Source of the DNA: an uncultured Kordia sp.
GTDB taxonomy: Bacteria > Bacteroidota > Bacteroidia > Flavobacteriales > Flavobacteriaceae
DNA length: 64,000 bases
NCBI RefSeq assembly: GCF_947489565.1
Contig: NZ_CANLEA010000002.1
Span: 62,001-126,000 of the forward strand
Direction: 5' to 3'
Positions 53,278-62,776 of the stretch are shown in pieces; positions within the stretch are counted from its first letter, which is position 1; the number at the start of each line of letters is the position of its first letter. The notes beneath the pieces were generated by a model. That model had not been told where the DNA came from. It ran no database searches and saw nothing but the letters and a program-made list of their open reading frames with translations. Position numbers and translations under genes: made by a program.

Positions 53278-53316
53278 GAGCGTCAAATTCAACGCTCGTT
53301 GGTGAAATTCAACGCT
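53278..53316. promoter_or_regulatory. Candidate LytTR operator: direct repeat with 20-bp phase
   Basis: AAATTCAACGCT occurs twice, starts 20 bp apart (about two helical turns), 117 bp upstream of the LytTR gene. LytTR proteins bind two ~9-bp direct repeats about two turns apart. The first copy also sits in an inverted repeat GAGCGT/ACGCTC. Binding is inferred. Confidence 0.4.
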
Positions 53317-53432
53317 TATAAAATAATGTTGCACTAAAATGGAAAAGTACTTTCCTTTAATACACAAAAGAAAAACTCAACTGCCTTTTCCCAAATCCAT
53401 TTTAAATGAGTTATTAATTAAAAACATTACAC

Positions 53433-53828
53433 ATGATACATAAGAAAAAACGAAGGCAGTGCCTTAAAGATAGTAAAGACCATCTTTTGATAGGTACAAA
53501 AAGTCAAGGGAAATATATTATAAAATCAGATATTGTCTATATCCAAGCCTGTGAGTGTTATTCATGGATATTTACACGGGACGGTTTAAAATTTCTTAGC
53601 AGTAAGGCTATTGGATACTATGAGGAGCTATTTTCAAATCAAAATTTTTCACGTATTCACCGCTCATTTTTAATCAATCTTTCCCATTTAAAACAGTATG
53701 AACCAAGTTATCGTTTGGTCCATTTAAAAGGTGAAATAGTTTTATCTGTGAGCCACCGAAAGAATCGTATCATCTCAAAGATGATTAATAATCAAGAATT
53801 AAATACGCTGCTGACAAAAGCTATATAA
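53433..53828 (+). CDS. Stand-alone LytTR DNA-binding protein
   Basis: 131 residues consisting almost only of a LytTR domain (about 18-120): IKSDIVYIQACECYSWIFTR, FSRIHRSFLINLSHLKQYEP and LSVSHRKNRIISKM. No receiver domain and no membrane segment, so it either acts constitutively or is controlled by its level. It is 40 bp upstream of the right RHS pair on the same strand and is probably its dedicated regulator. Possibly cross-talks with the kinase/LytTR system 3 kb upstream. Confidence 0.9.
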   Translation: MIHKKKRRQCLKDSKDHLLIGTKSQGKYIIKSDIVYIQACECYSWIFTRDGLKFLSSKAIGYYEELFSNQNFSRIHRSFLINLSHLKQYEPSYRLVHLKGEIVLSVSHRKNRIISKMINNQELNTLLTKAI

Positions 53829-53867
53829 GTAAAACAATAAAACGAAAATTAATTAATTTCAAACTAT

Positions 53868-56800
53868 ATGAGAAATATCACTGTATTGTTATGTGTTTTG
53901 ATCGGAATATGTTCCGTACAAGCACAGAATGTGGACTCTAATCCTTTTGATTATGACGGAGAACTAGGTCGCATTCTAAATATTCCTAATTCTCCCGAAG
54001 CAGAAGCTTTCACAAAATATGGAAACACTTCTGTAAATATGTACACAGGGTCACCAAATATAGGCGTTCCAATATTTACATTAAAAGGAAGAGAATTAGA
54101 TTTGCCATTAGCTTTAAATTACGATGCTTCTGGTGTGAAGGTAGAACAAAGAGCTACCCAAGTAGGACTTAGTTGGAGTTTTTCTGGCGGAGGACGAATC
54201 TCTAGAATAGTAAATGGTCTTCCTGATGATTATTTCCATTCAAATAATGGTTACAAAACAATTATGGAATCTGTAACTCGCAACAAAATAAATAATTATA
54301 TTGAGGATAATCTCACATTTGATAGTGAGCAAAATATGATTAATTATTTTTATTTTTTATTTGATGTAAGTAAAAATATCATAGATCTTGAGCCAGATTA
54401 TTTTAGTCTTAACGCAATGGGACTTAGTGAGCATATCGTATTTGATTTACAAACACTTCAACCAAAGTCATTAACTAATCCGCGTACAAAAATTGAAGTT
54501 GTTTATGCTGACCCTAATGCTTCCCAATTACTAATTTCAGAATGGATTGTTACAAGTGAAGATGGAACAAAATATTATTTTGAAGAAAAAGAACATACAC
54601 ACGCGTACGGAGATTCAGGAGGATACGGATATGATAGAAAATATTATTCTTCATGGGTACTAACTAAAATGGAATCTAAAAATAGAAAAGATGTTTATGA
54701 ATTTAGTTATACTCATACTGGATACTGGCAACAACCACTACCAGCTACTCGTGTATCTCATGTTACAAATAATATATCTCCAGCATTACCATCCTTAGTA
54801 AATGAACCAACAGGGCAAACTACTAATGCTTCATTTTATAAAATTGATCAAGTTTATTTATCTGAAATTAAACATAATAGTAACTTAATTATATCTACTG
54901 ATATGTCCAGTAGGTATGATATCGATTCAAAAGTAAAAAAGCTTGATAAAATTACAATACATAAACCTTGTTATGCGTCACCCAATAATTGTACATCTGA
55001 TATTCTAAAAGAATTTATTTTTAATTATTCTTATTTTGGAATTGAAGAGCATGAAAATCCAGCTTTAGAAAATCCTTCTGATATCCGCTTAAAATTAGAT
55101 ACTGTAACTGTTAAAGGAATGTCGAATTATGATTATCAAACTTATAGTTTCAGTTATTATGAGCCAGAACAAATTCCATTTACCAATTCAACATCACAAG
55201 ACTATCTAGGCTATTTCAATGGAGCAAATAATGGAGACATACTGTATCCTTCCTATGTATTAGACGCAGGCTTACCAAATGCTATAACCTTTGCTGGAGC
55301 AGATAGAAATCCAAGCGAGTTTCATGCTAGAATAGGAATGTTAAAGAGATTGACTTATCCTACAGGAGGCTTCACAGAATATGAGTTTGAATTACATGAT
55401 TTAACAGAACCTACTGAAAATACTCAAAATGTATATTATTTATCAGAAACAGTGGGCGGTTCAACACAAGTTGATGTAACATTATATCAAGATCAGAATG
55501 GAAACCCTTGTGATGATAGACATTTAGATGGTGGACCTTATCCTGATAATTACCCACGAATTAAGATTGGTGAATTTTATTTACCTGAAGATGGTACGTA
55601 CCGTATAGAATTTAATGGTTCTGGGACACGAAATACAGAAGGAAAAATTAAATATATTCCTTTTGATATCCCTTGTACATCTGAACCATGTCAACGTCCT
55701 TCCGATTTAACCAATTATAGTAACTACTGTAATTTTTATCAATCTCCTTTTATAATAAATAGTTATTCTGATATTGACCGTTTTCAATATTTGCAAAAAG
55801 GCTGGTATGTTTATATGGTTTTGACTGATGAATCTGATGATGGTGGATGGAGCAATGCAAGTATTAAAGTTAGTAAAGAAGTAACCACGACTATTGCAAG
55901 TCCAATAAAAAAAGCTGGATTAAGAATAGCTACAATAACAGATTATTCAGATGAAAATACTATTGCACTTAAAAAAAACTATAGATATCGAACAGAGTTT
56001 AATGGCAATTATTCGTCAGGAATAGAACTGTTTTCTCCTAAGTTTTCATATACAACTACTTATGAAAAATATGTACCTAGAACTGGAGAAACTTTTCTTG
56101 AACAAACATTGCATCGTAATACAACAGCTATTGGTAATAGTCAACAGCCACATGTTGTATATGAGAAGATATACGAGATAATAGGCAATTACCGAGATGA
56201 AGATGTATTAACACCTAATGGTTACACTGAGTATTCATTTTATGCTGGTGAGACTGGAATAGTAAATTCAAGACGTTTACCGCCTTTCACTAATAGTTTT
56301 TATGGAAATTATGAAGCAGGAAAACAAAAAAATACTAAGCTGTATGATAATTCATCAACTGTATTATCTAATTCAGCAACAACATATTATGATACTACCA
56401 TATTTTCACAACAAGGAATTAGTTTAATCAATAAAGATGAATTGAAATATAAATATCTAGTATCCCAATTAGATGAAACAACAGGGAGATACAAATATTT
56501 TTATCAAGATGCATGTTGGCAATGTTTTAGTGGAGGTTCAGGAGGTTCTTCTACTAGTTGTAATCCACAACCTCACTGCCCAACGGAGTGTTCTGGAGGT
56601 ACAGGGACAGCTTATAATTGCCTTTTAGGTGATCTTAAATATAGCCCATTGTCGATTTACCGATATCTTACTAATGGAAAAACGGGTAATACTTTAAAAG
56701 TGGTTACCAAAGAATATTTTGAAGGAATAGAAGTTGAAAGGAAAATTGATAACATATATGCAGGAGCAGAAAACTATCATTTATTGAAAGAAATGATAAC

Positions 56801-57470
56801 TACTGATAGTAAACAAGAGCAAATGAAAGTTTCCTATAAGTATCCATCAGATTTTAACGAAATAGTATATGGTGAAATGGTAGCAAATAATCAATTGATG
56901 GAAATAATCGAAACAGAAACATCTATTAATAATAATAAAACTTCTAATCGTAAGAATAGATTTGAAGGTAGTACTATTGCTGGGTTTAAATTATTTGAAG
57001 TTTTATCTGCAAAAGGAGACAATTCTTTGGAGCCAAGAGTTAAATTTATTTATAATGAGCATAATAACATAATACAATCTAATAAAATTATAACAGCAAA
57101 TACAAGTATTAATACCGCTTATATATGGGGTTATAACCATACAGTTCCTATTGCTAAAATTGAAAATTTAGCTATTGCTTCGATCCCTACATCAACAATA
57201 ACATTATTAGAAAATCTATCTAACTCAGATATAGATGAAGAAACTGAAGAATCACTCAAAGTAGCGTTAAATAATTTAAGGAATGTATTTCCTCAAGCAA
57301 TGATTTCAACTTATACATACGATCCTCTAATTGGTATTACAAGCATGACTGATTCAAAGGGTTATACTGTATATTACAAGTATGATGAGGCACATAGACT
57401 CAAAGAGATTACAGATGCAGATGGAAATATAATTAATAGAACACAATATAATTATAAAACACAAAACTAA
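53868..57470 (+). CDS. RHS shell partner protein (SpvB/TcB-like N-terminal half of a two-gene RHS)
   Basis: 1200 residues. Signal peptide (1-19), then GSPNIGVPIFTLKGRELDLP and GLSWSFSGGGRISR near 60-110, a beta domain found at the start of secreted Bacteroidota YD-repeat proteins. The middle is long and beta-rich; a cysteine-rich knuckle lies near 880-918 (CWQC, SC, HC, EC, NC). The last ~45 residues are YD repeats (STYTYDPLIGITSMTDSKG). It has no toxin tip. With the next gene, 7 bp downstream, it resembles TcB/TcC partners that together close a toxin cocoon; that analogy is inference. Confidence 0.85.
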   Translation: MRNITVLLCVLIGICSVQAQNVDSNPFDYDGELGRILNIPNSPEAEAFTKYGNTSVNMYTGSPNIGVPIFTLKGRELDLPLALNYDASGVKVEQRATQVGLSWSFSGGGRISRIVNGLPDDYFHSNNGYKTIMESVTRNKINNYIEDNLTFDSEQNMINYFYFLFDVSKNIIDLEPDYFSLNAMGLSEHIVFDLQTLQPKSLTNPRTKIEVVYADPNASQLLISEWIVTSEDGTKYYFEEKEHTHAYGDSGGYGYDRKYYSSWVLTKMESKNRKDVYEFSYTHTGYWQQPLPATRVSHVTNNISPALPSLVNEPTGQTTNASFYKIDQVYLSEIKHNSNLIISTDMSSRYDIDSKVKKLDKITIHKPCYASPNNCTSDILKEFIFNYSYFGIEEHENPALENPSDIRLKLDTVTVKGMSNYDYQTYSFSYYEPEQIPFTNSTSQDYLGYFNGANNGDILYPSYVLDAGLPNAITFAGADRNPSEFHARIGMLKRLTYPTGGFTEYEFELHDLTEPTENTQNVYYLSETVGGSTQVDVTLYQDQNGNPCDDRHLDGGPYPDNYPRIKIGEFYLPEDGTYRIEFNGSGTRNTEGKIKYIPFDIPCTSEPCQRPSDLTNYSNYCNFYQSPFIINSYSDIDRFQYLQKGWYVYMVLTDESDDGGWSNASIKVSKEVTTTIASPIKKAGLRIATITDYSDENTIALKKNYRYRTEFNGNYSSGIELFSPKFSYTTTYEKYVPRTGETFLEQTLHRNTTAIGNSQQPHVVYEKIYEIIGNYRDEDVLTPNGYTEYSFYAGETGIVNSRRLPPFTNSFYGNYEAGKQKNTKLYDNSSTVLSNSATTYYDTTIFSQQGISLINKDELKYKYLVSQLDETTGRYKYFYQDACWQCFSGGSGGSSTSCNPQPHCPTECSGGTGTAYNCLLGDLKYSPLSIYRYLTNGKTGNTLKVVTKEYFEGIEVERKIDNIYAGAENYHLLKEMITTDSKQEQMKVSYKYPSDFNEIVYGEMVANNQLMEIIETETSINNNKTSNRKNRFEGSTIAGFKLFEVLSAKGDNSLEPRVKFIYNEHNNIIQSNKIITANTSINTAYIWGYNHTVPIAKIENLAIASIPTSTITLLENLSNSDIDEETEESLKVALNNLRNVFPQAMISTYTYDPLIGITSMTDSKGYTVYYKYDEAHRLKEITDADGNIINRTQYNYKTQN

Positions 57471-57477
57471 TAACACT

Positions 57478-60400
57478 ATGAAAAATTACATATTATTAGT
57501 GCTATTAGCACTACCTATATTTCTTGCTGGACAGACCGATTCAGAGAATTATATAAAAATCACAACTTATAAAAAAAAGACACAAGATGGAACAATAACA
57601 AACTCATTTGATGCTGTCGAAACCATTACTTATTATGATGGGCTAGGAAGACCGATTCAAGAAGTTGGTAAAAAAGCAGGTGGTCAAGGGCAAGATATAA
57701 TAGTTCCTTTTACCTATGATGAATTTAGTAGAAAAACAAAGCAATATTTACCTTATGTCGATGTAAATCAAACTTTAAATACATCGTCATTAGATTATAG
57801 AGAAAATAGTGATTTACTAGATAACAATCTACTTTCTAGTTATTATTATGATAAATATAGTAATGATTTCAGTGATCTTCAAAACACCAATGCATATAGT
57901 GAAATAGGTTTTGAAAAATCTCCTTTAAATAGAGTTTTAAAACAATCTTTCCCTGGAGAAGATTGGAAAATTAGTAATAGTGGAGATGATCATACAGTAA
58001 AAATAAATTATAGAACAAATACTTTAGATGTAAATGACCCAAATAAAGATAATGTAAAGTTATTCAAAGTTTTTCACCCTTCTAATAATACAGAAATGAC
58101 AATGATAACTATTGCTGGGTATTATGCAGAAGGAACTTTATACAAAACCATAACTAAAGATGAAAATTGGCAGTCTAACCAAGGTGCTTTTTTAGATAAA
58201 GACAATACAACCGAAGAATTTAAAAATAAGGCAGGACAAGTTCTTTTATCTCGTTCTTATAATCAAGGAGGGCAACACGACACATATTATATATATGATG
58301 ATTTTGCGAATTTAACATATATAATTCCTCCTCTAGTAAATACAAGCGACGGAGTCTCTACAGATGAACTTAATAAACTTTGCTATCAATATAATTATGA
58401 TTACAGAAACAGAATTATATCGAAAAAGCTTCCTGCCAAGGGAGAAGAGTTAATAGTTTATGATTTATTAGACCGTCCAGTCTTAACGCAAGATGCTAAC
58501 TTAAGGCTAGAAAATAAATGGATTTTCACTAAATATGATGTATTTGGAAGAATTATCTATTCAGGGAAAATTACCTCTTCTTCTAACAGAGAGACATTAC
58601 AAGAATTATTTAATGCAAATTCTTTAGTTTACGAAAGTCGTACAACAAATCCAATATCTATCGATGGATTAAATGTTTATTATTCAAACAATAATTTTCC
58701 AAACGACAATTCAGTTGAATTATTAAGTGTGAACTATTTTGATGATTACTTATGGAATCCACAAAATTCACTTGAAGCAAATTATAGCCTTACTTTTGAG
58801 GGAATTGAATTAGAAGATAATGTTATTTCTAAAACTGCTTCTAATGGCTGGAATAATGCAGGGTTTGTTACAGATGGTAAGATAGAAGGGGATGGTTATA
58901 TTCAATTTACCGTTTCAGCAACTAATCAACGTAGTATGATTGGTCTCTCAGCAATTGATTCAGCAGAAGATAATCACTATAACACGATTGATTATGCTAT
59001 CTATACAGGATATGGTACAGATAATCGAGTATATATTTATAATGAAGGAGTGTATGTATCTTCACCAGCTATTACCTTTGTATCAGGAGATACTTTTAAA
59101 GTAGAACGTTCAGGAAATCAAATATTATTTAAAAAGAATGATGAAGTATTCCATGCTATAGAAGTTTCCTATCAAGGTGTTCTCATCGGAGATGGTTCAT
59201 TATTTCAAGAAGGTATGAAGATAAGTGATGTACATATTGGCTATTCATCACAAGGTCAAGCATTTGGAAACCCAAAAGGGTTACTAACTGGAAATATTCT
59301 TAAAATATTAACAACAGATAAGTGGACTACTTCTTTTTTATATTATGATAATAAAGGAAGAGAAATTCACAGCACATCAAAAAATGAATATTTAGATACG
59401 CAAGATGCTATGAGTACTTTACTAGATTTTACGGGAAAACCTATAAATAATAAGGCTACACATATAAAAGGGAAAAATATCCCTATTGTAACGGAAGATC
59501 AATTTATTTATGATAACATGTCCCGTCTTTTGTATCAAACTAAGCAAATTAACGGCTTTAATAAGGAATTAATTGCAAAGAACAACTACGATGAATTAGG
59601 TCAATTAATTAAAAAACAAGTAGGAGGATCATTACCTAGTCGTAATAGTTATGTTAATGTAAGTAATATTAGTGTTAATGGAAATGTTTTAGAAAAAATC
59701 TCTGAAAATGATTGGAATGGTGGACTTAATACTGCTGAGACAATTTCAGGTGATGGTTTTTTTAGTTTTACTCCACAACAAGTAAATAGAACCATTATCG
59801 CAGGATTATCAGATGTAGCAGGAAATAATAGCTATCAAAGTATCAAATATGCCATCTATGCTACTCCATCAGGAGAAATTCGATTATTTGATAACGGTAA
59901 TTATCATTCTAATATTACAAGTTATACAGTTGGTGATGAGCTTAAAGTTGAGCGAAGAGGAACTCAAATTCACTATATAAAAAACGGTGAGACATTTTTT
60001 GTCTCAGCTACTATTGATAATGGACAACCATTATTAGGAGATGTAGCTCTATATTATTTAGGGACAAAAATAAAAAATGTAGTTTTAATAGATTTAGATA
60101 ATGGACTTCAAGAAGTAGACTTCACCTACAATATCCGAGGATGGTTAAAAGGAATCAATACCAATGAGCAAAGCGATGATTTGTTTAGCTTTAATTTAAC
60201 TTATAATAATATTACTGACCCCTCGAAAAAGCTATTTAATGGAAATATAAGTGGTGCTTCTTGGAAAACTAAAGGGCAAGATAATTCTATGAAAAACTAT
60301 ATATATGAATATGATGCACTAAATAGAATTAAGAGCGCTTTTGATAATACAGGAAACTATAATCTTGATCAACTGAATTATGATAAAAATGGAAATATTA

Positions 60401-62097
60401 TTTCATTAAGAAGGACTGGTCCTCTTAATGAACAAGAAACAGATTTTGGAATAATGGACAACCTTTCATATGATTATCATGGTAATCAATTACTTAATGT
60501 TACAGATACTAATGCTATAGAATTTGGATTTAAAGATGGGAACATTCATACAAGTTTAGACCCTGAAAATGTGAACAATGATTATATGTATGACGAAAAT
60601 GGAAATATTATTAAGGATAAAAATAAAGGAATTAATCTTATCACTTATAATCATTTAGACTTACCAGAACAAATAACGTTTGATAATAATAATACTATTA
60701 CTTATATTTACGATGCTACTGGTGTAAAGTTAGAAAAACGTATAAATGATTATAGTTTATCAAGTATCCAAAGCACCTACTACATAGGTAAATATATTTA
60801 TAATAAAGGAAGTGGATTAAGTTCTGAAAAACTTACTTTTTTTAACACTTCTGAAGGATATGTGGAGCCTATTTATGAGCTTTCTGGAGGAGAACCTTTA
60901 GGTAATGGGGTACAGGGAACAACGCCAATTGTTGAGACAATAACAGGATTTGATTTTACTTATCAATATAAAGATCATTTAGAAAATATTCGACTTTCAT
61001 ATCAAGACATGAATGGAGATGGATATATTGATCCTATATCTGAAATTAAGCAAGAAAATCATTATTATCCCTTTGGATTAAAACATAAAGGGTATAATGG
61101 TACAATAATTGGTAGAAATCATAATTATGCATATAACAACAAGGAAGTACAGAGTGAATTAGAACTTAACTTGATTGATTATGGAGCAAGAAACTATGAT
61201 CCAAGTTTGGCAAGATGGGTAAATATTGACCCTTTAGCTGAAAATTATTTTAATACTAGCCCATATACTTATGTAGCCAATACGCCAATAGTAGCGTATG
61301 ACCCTGATGGAAAGCGAATATCAATTCAAGGAAGTGAAGAGTATAGAAATAAGGTATTATTTCAGCTTGCCAAATTGGCAGCAACTTCTAAAACAGGTAA
61401 TAAATTAGTAATGGATGCTATCAAGAGTGATAAATTATTAGTCATCGTAAATACAGAGTCATTTACTGAAAAGCAAATTAATCAACTTGATAGAACTGGT
61501 GGGGAAGGTGGACTCGGTGGAGTTGCCGAAGGCGAGTATAATGTTTTGGCATATGATGCTAACGGGTATAAAAAAGGATTTGATGCAAAAGACGGGCATT
61601 ATGGAAAAAAATTGAAAAGAAGTTCATCTACAGATTTAGCGCACGAGATTGGACATTTTTTAGATCCTAATCCTTCAGGGAGTGTTGGAAAAAAATCCCC
61701 TAGTGGAAAGCGTTTTTTAAGTAGCATAAACTTTGGGTCTTCTGAGTTTTATGCGGTCGAAATGGAGAATAAAGTTAGACTAGAATTAGGGATGAAAGTG
61801 AGAACACATTTTGACGGTACTCTTGTATATGGAATGGAACTAAAAAAAGTAGATTGGGGGGGAAGAAAAGTAGGAGGACATTATTATAACCTAGTAAGAA
61901 AAAAGAATTATGCAGAATACTCTAAAAGTATCTTTCCTCAACATAGAATAGATGATATTTTTGATGATATTTATTCTGACGGAGTGTTGATAAAAGCCAC
62001 GAATGGCTATTATTTTAGATGGAAAAAATTAGAACATACAACAAAAAAACCATTACCACAACAACAATTAATATTAGATGGAAAAAGATCGAATTAA
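57478..62097 (+). CDS. DUF6443/RHS toxin with C-terminal M91-like zincin
   Basis: 1539 residues. Signal peptide (1-19), DUF6443 (about 25-190, ETITYYDGLGRPIQEVGKKA), YD repeats, two copies of a ~155-residue lectin/LamG-like domain (about 431-589 and 724-876), more YD repeats, and the RHS core end (about 1232-1279, LIDYGARNYDPSLARWVNID). The tip (1280-1539) contains HEIGH at 1389-1393 and EFYAVEMENKVRLELG at about 1423-1438, the pattern of peptidase family M91 (NleD-like effectors: HExxH, then a Glu-rich VxxENxxRxELG helix). Predicted protease toxin released from the RHS shell. Overlaps the following gene by 20 bp. Confidence 0.9.
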   Translation: MKNYILLVLLALPIFLAGQTDSENYIKITTYKKKTQDGTITNSFDAVETITYYDGLGRPIQEVGKKAGGQGQDIIVPFTYDEFSRKTKQYLPYVDVNQTLNTSSLDYRENSDLLDNNLLSSYYYDKYSNDFSDLQNTNAYSEIGFEKSPLNRVLKQSFPGEDWKISNSGDDHTVKINYRTNTLDVNDPNKDNVKLFKVFHPSNNTEMTMITIAGYYAEGTLYKTITKDENWQSNQGAFLDKDNTTEEFKNKAGQVLLSRSYNQGGQHDTYYIYDDFANLTYIIPPLVNTSDGVSTDELNKLCYQYNYDYRNRIISKKLPAKGEELIVYDLLDRPVLTQDANLRLENKWIFTKYDVFGRIIYSGKITSSSNRETLQELFNANSLVYESRTTNPISIDGLNVYYSNNNFPNDNSVELLSVNYFDDYLWNPQNSLEANYSLTFEGIELEDNVISKTASNGWNNAGFVTDGKIEGDGYIQFTVSATNQRSMIGLSAIDSAEDNHYNTIDYAIYTGYGTDNRVYIYNEGVYVSSPAITFVSGDTFKVERSGNQILFKKNDEVFHAIEVSYQGVLIGDGSLFQEGMKISDVHIGYSSQGQAFGNPKGLLTGNILKILTTDKWTTSFLYYDNKGREIHSTSKNEYLDTQDAMSTLLDFTGKPINNKATHIKGKNIPIVTEDQFIYDNMSRLLYQTKQINGFNKELIAKNNYDELGQLIKKQVGGSLPSRNSYVNVSNISVNGNVLEKISENDWNGGLNTAETISGDGFFSFTPQQVNRTIIAGLSDVAGNNSYQSIKYAIYATPSGEIRLFDNGNYHSNITSYTVGDELKVERRGTQIHYIKNGETFFVSATIDNGQPLLGDVALYYLGTKIKNVVLIDLDNGLQEVDFTYNIRGWLKGINTNEQSDDLFSFNLTYNNITDPSKKLFNGNISGASWKTKGQDNSMKNYIYEYDALNRIKSAFDNTGNYNLDQLNYDKNGNIISLRRTGPLNEQETDFGIMDNLSYDYHGNQLLNVTDTNAIEFGFKDGNIHTSLDPENVNNDYMYDENGNIIKDKNKGINLITYNHLDLPEQITFDNNNTITYIYDATGVKLEKRINDYSLSSIQSTYYIGKYIYNKGSGLSSEKLTFFNTSEGYVEPIYELSGGEPLGNGVQGTTPIVETITGFDFTYQYKDHLENIRLSYQDMNGDGYIDPISEIKQENHYYPFGLKHKGYNGTIIGRNHNYAYNNKEVQSELELNLIDYGARNYDPSLARWVNIDPLAENYFNTSPYTYVANTPIVAYDPDGKRISIQGSEEYRNKVLFQLAKLAATSKTGNKLVMDAIKSDKLLVIVNTESFTEKQINQLDRTGGEGGLGGVAEGEYNVLAYDANGYKKGFDAKDGHYGKKLKRSSSTDLAHEIGHFLDPNPSGSVGKKSPSGKRFLSSINFGSSEFYAVEMENKVRLELGMKVRTHFDGTLVYGMELKKVDWGGRKVGGHYYNLVRKKNYAEYSKSIFPQHRIDDIFDDIYSDGVLIKATNGYYFRWKKLEHTTKKPLPQQQLILDGKRSN

Positions 62098-62692
62098 AAA
62101 AATAATCGTAGTACTAACATGCTTCTTTTTTTTACAATGCGTAAAAAAAGATAATGTTAAAGACGTTTTGGAAGGAATAAATCTAAAAGAATGGGATAAA
62201 TCTACATCAGATTTTGTATTAAATCAATGTAATTTAGATGATGCAACACTTAATTATAAAGATGGAGATATATCGTTATCAACTAAAATTGAAGGCGTAG
62301 AGATAACTAATCTTCAAGATCATATAAACTATTATTTATCAAAAAGAAAAAATCTTATAGATTATCTTAAATCTTCTGAGCCTCTATTAAAAAGACTGAA
62401 AGGAGAAGAATTAACTATTATAGAAATATATGGGAATGATTTTCAATTCATAATCTATAGTGATGAAATGGAAAAAATGTTTCGTTATGAATATGATAAA
62501 CAGAAAAAAGTTTTCTTTTTTGAATTATTAGATAAAGCTACTTCTGGTGATTATTATCTAGGAAAAAGTTTTGAAGAAACATCATGTACAGGAAAGATTA
62601 ATAGCATGCTCAAATATTTAACAATCTTCTCAACAATGAAGGTAAACGATGAAAATATTGAGTATCAAATAAAAAACGTACACTTAGAGTAA
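62078..62692 (+). CDS. Lipoprotein, candidate immunity protein for the zincin RHS toxin
   Basis: 204 residues. N-terminus MEKDRIKKIIVVLTCFFFLQ-Cys is a lipoprotein signal with lipobox FFLQC. The mature part is an unrecognised alpha/beta domain with ISLSTKIEGVEITNLQDHIN and FQFIIYSDEMEKMFRYEYD. Its start lies inside the toxin gene (20-bp overlap), the tight coupling typical of toxin-immunity pairs, and the lipid anchor would place it in the periplasm where an incoming or self toxin could be neutralised. Function inferred from context. Confidence 0.75.
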   Translation: MEKDRIKKIIVVLTCFFFLQCVKKDNVKDVLEGINLKEWDKSTSDFVLNQCNLDDATLNYKDGDISLSTKIEGVEITNLQDHINYYLSKRKNLIDYLKSSEPLLKRLKGEELTIIEIYGNDFQFIIYSDEMEKMFRYEYDKQKKVFFFELLDKATSGDYYLGKSFEETSCTGKINSMLKYLTIFSTMKVNDENIEYQIKNVHLE

Positions 62693-62707
62693 ATATTATT
62701 TATTAAT

Positions 62708-62732
62708 AAAAGGTGGGATTATCCCACCTTTT
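62708..62732 (+). terminator. Rho-independent terminator of the right RHS operon
   Basis: AAAAGGTGGGA-TTA-TCCCACCTTTT: a perfect 11-bp stem with a 3-nt loop, 16 bp after the immunity gene stop and followed by T. Symmetric A/T flanks let it work for both strands, so it may also end the minus-strand gene at 62777. Confidence 0.9.
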
Positions 62733-62776
62733 TCATTTTATGAAGTAACATATTTTTATTACTTATTCAATTATTT

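Larger units (their letters stand above)
52958..53432. other. 475-bp intergenic region upstream of the stand-alone LytTR gene
   Basis: Non-coding, AT-rich. It holds the metzincin terminator hairpin (52994-53039), a perfect short inverted repeat GAGCGT-N8-ACGCTC (53278-53297) and a direct repeat of AAATTCAACGCT (53285-53296 and 53305-53316). No -7 consensus element was found between these and the ATG at 53433. Confidence 0.55.
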
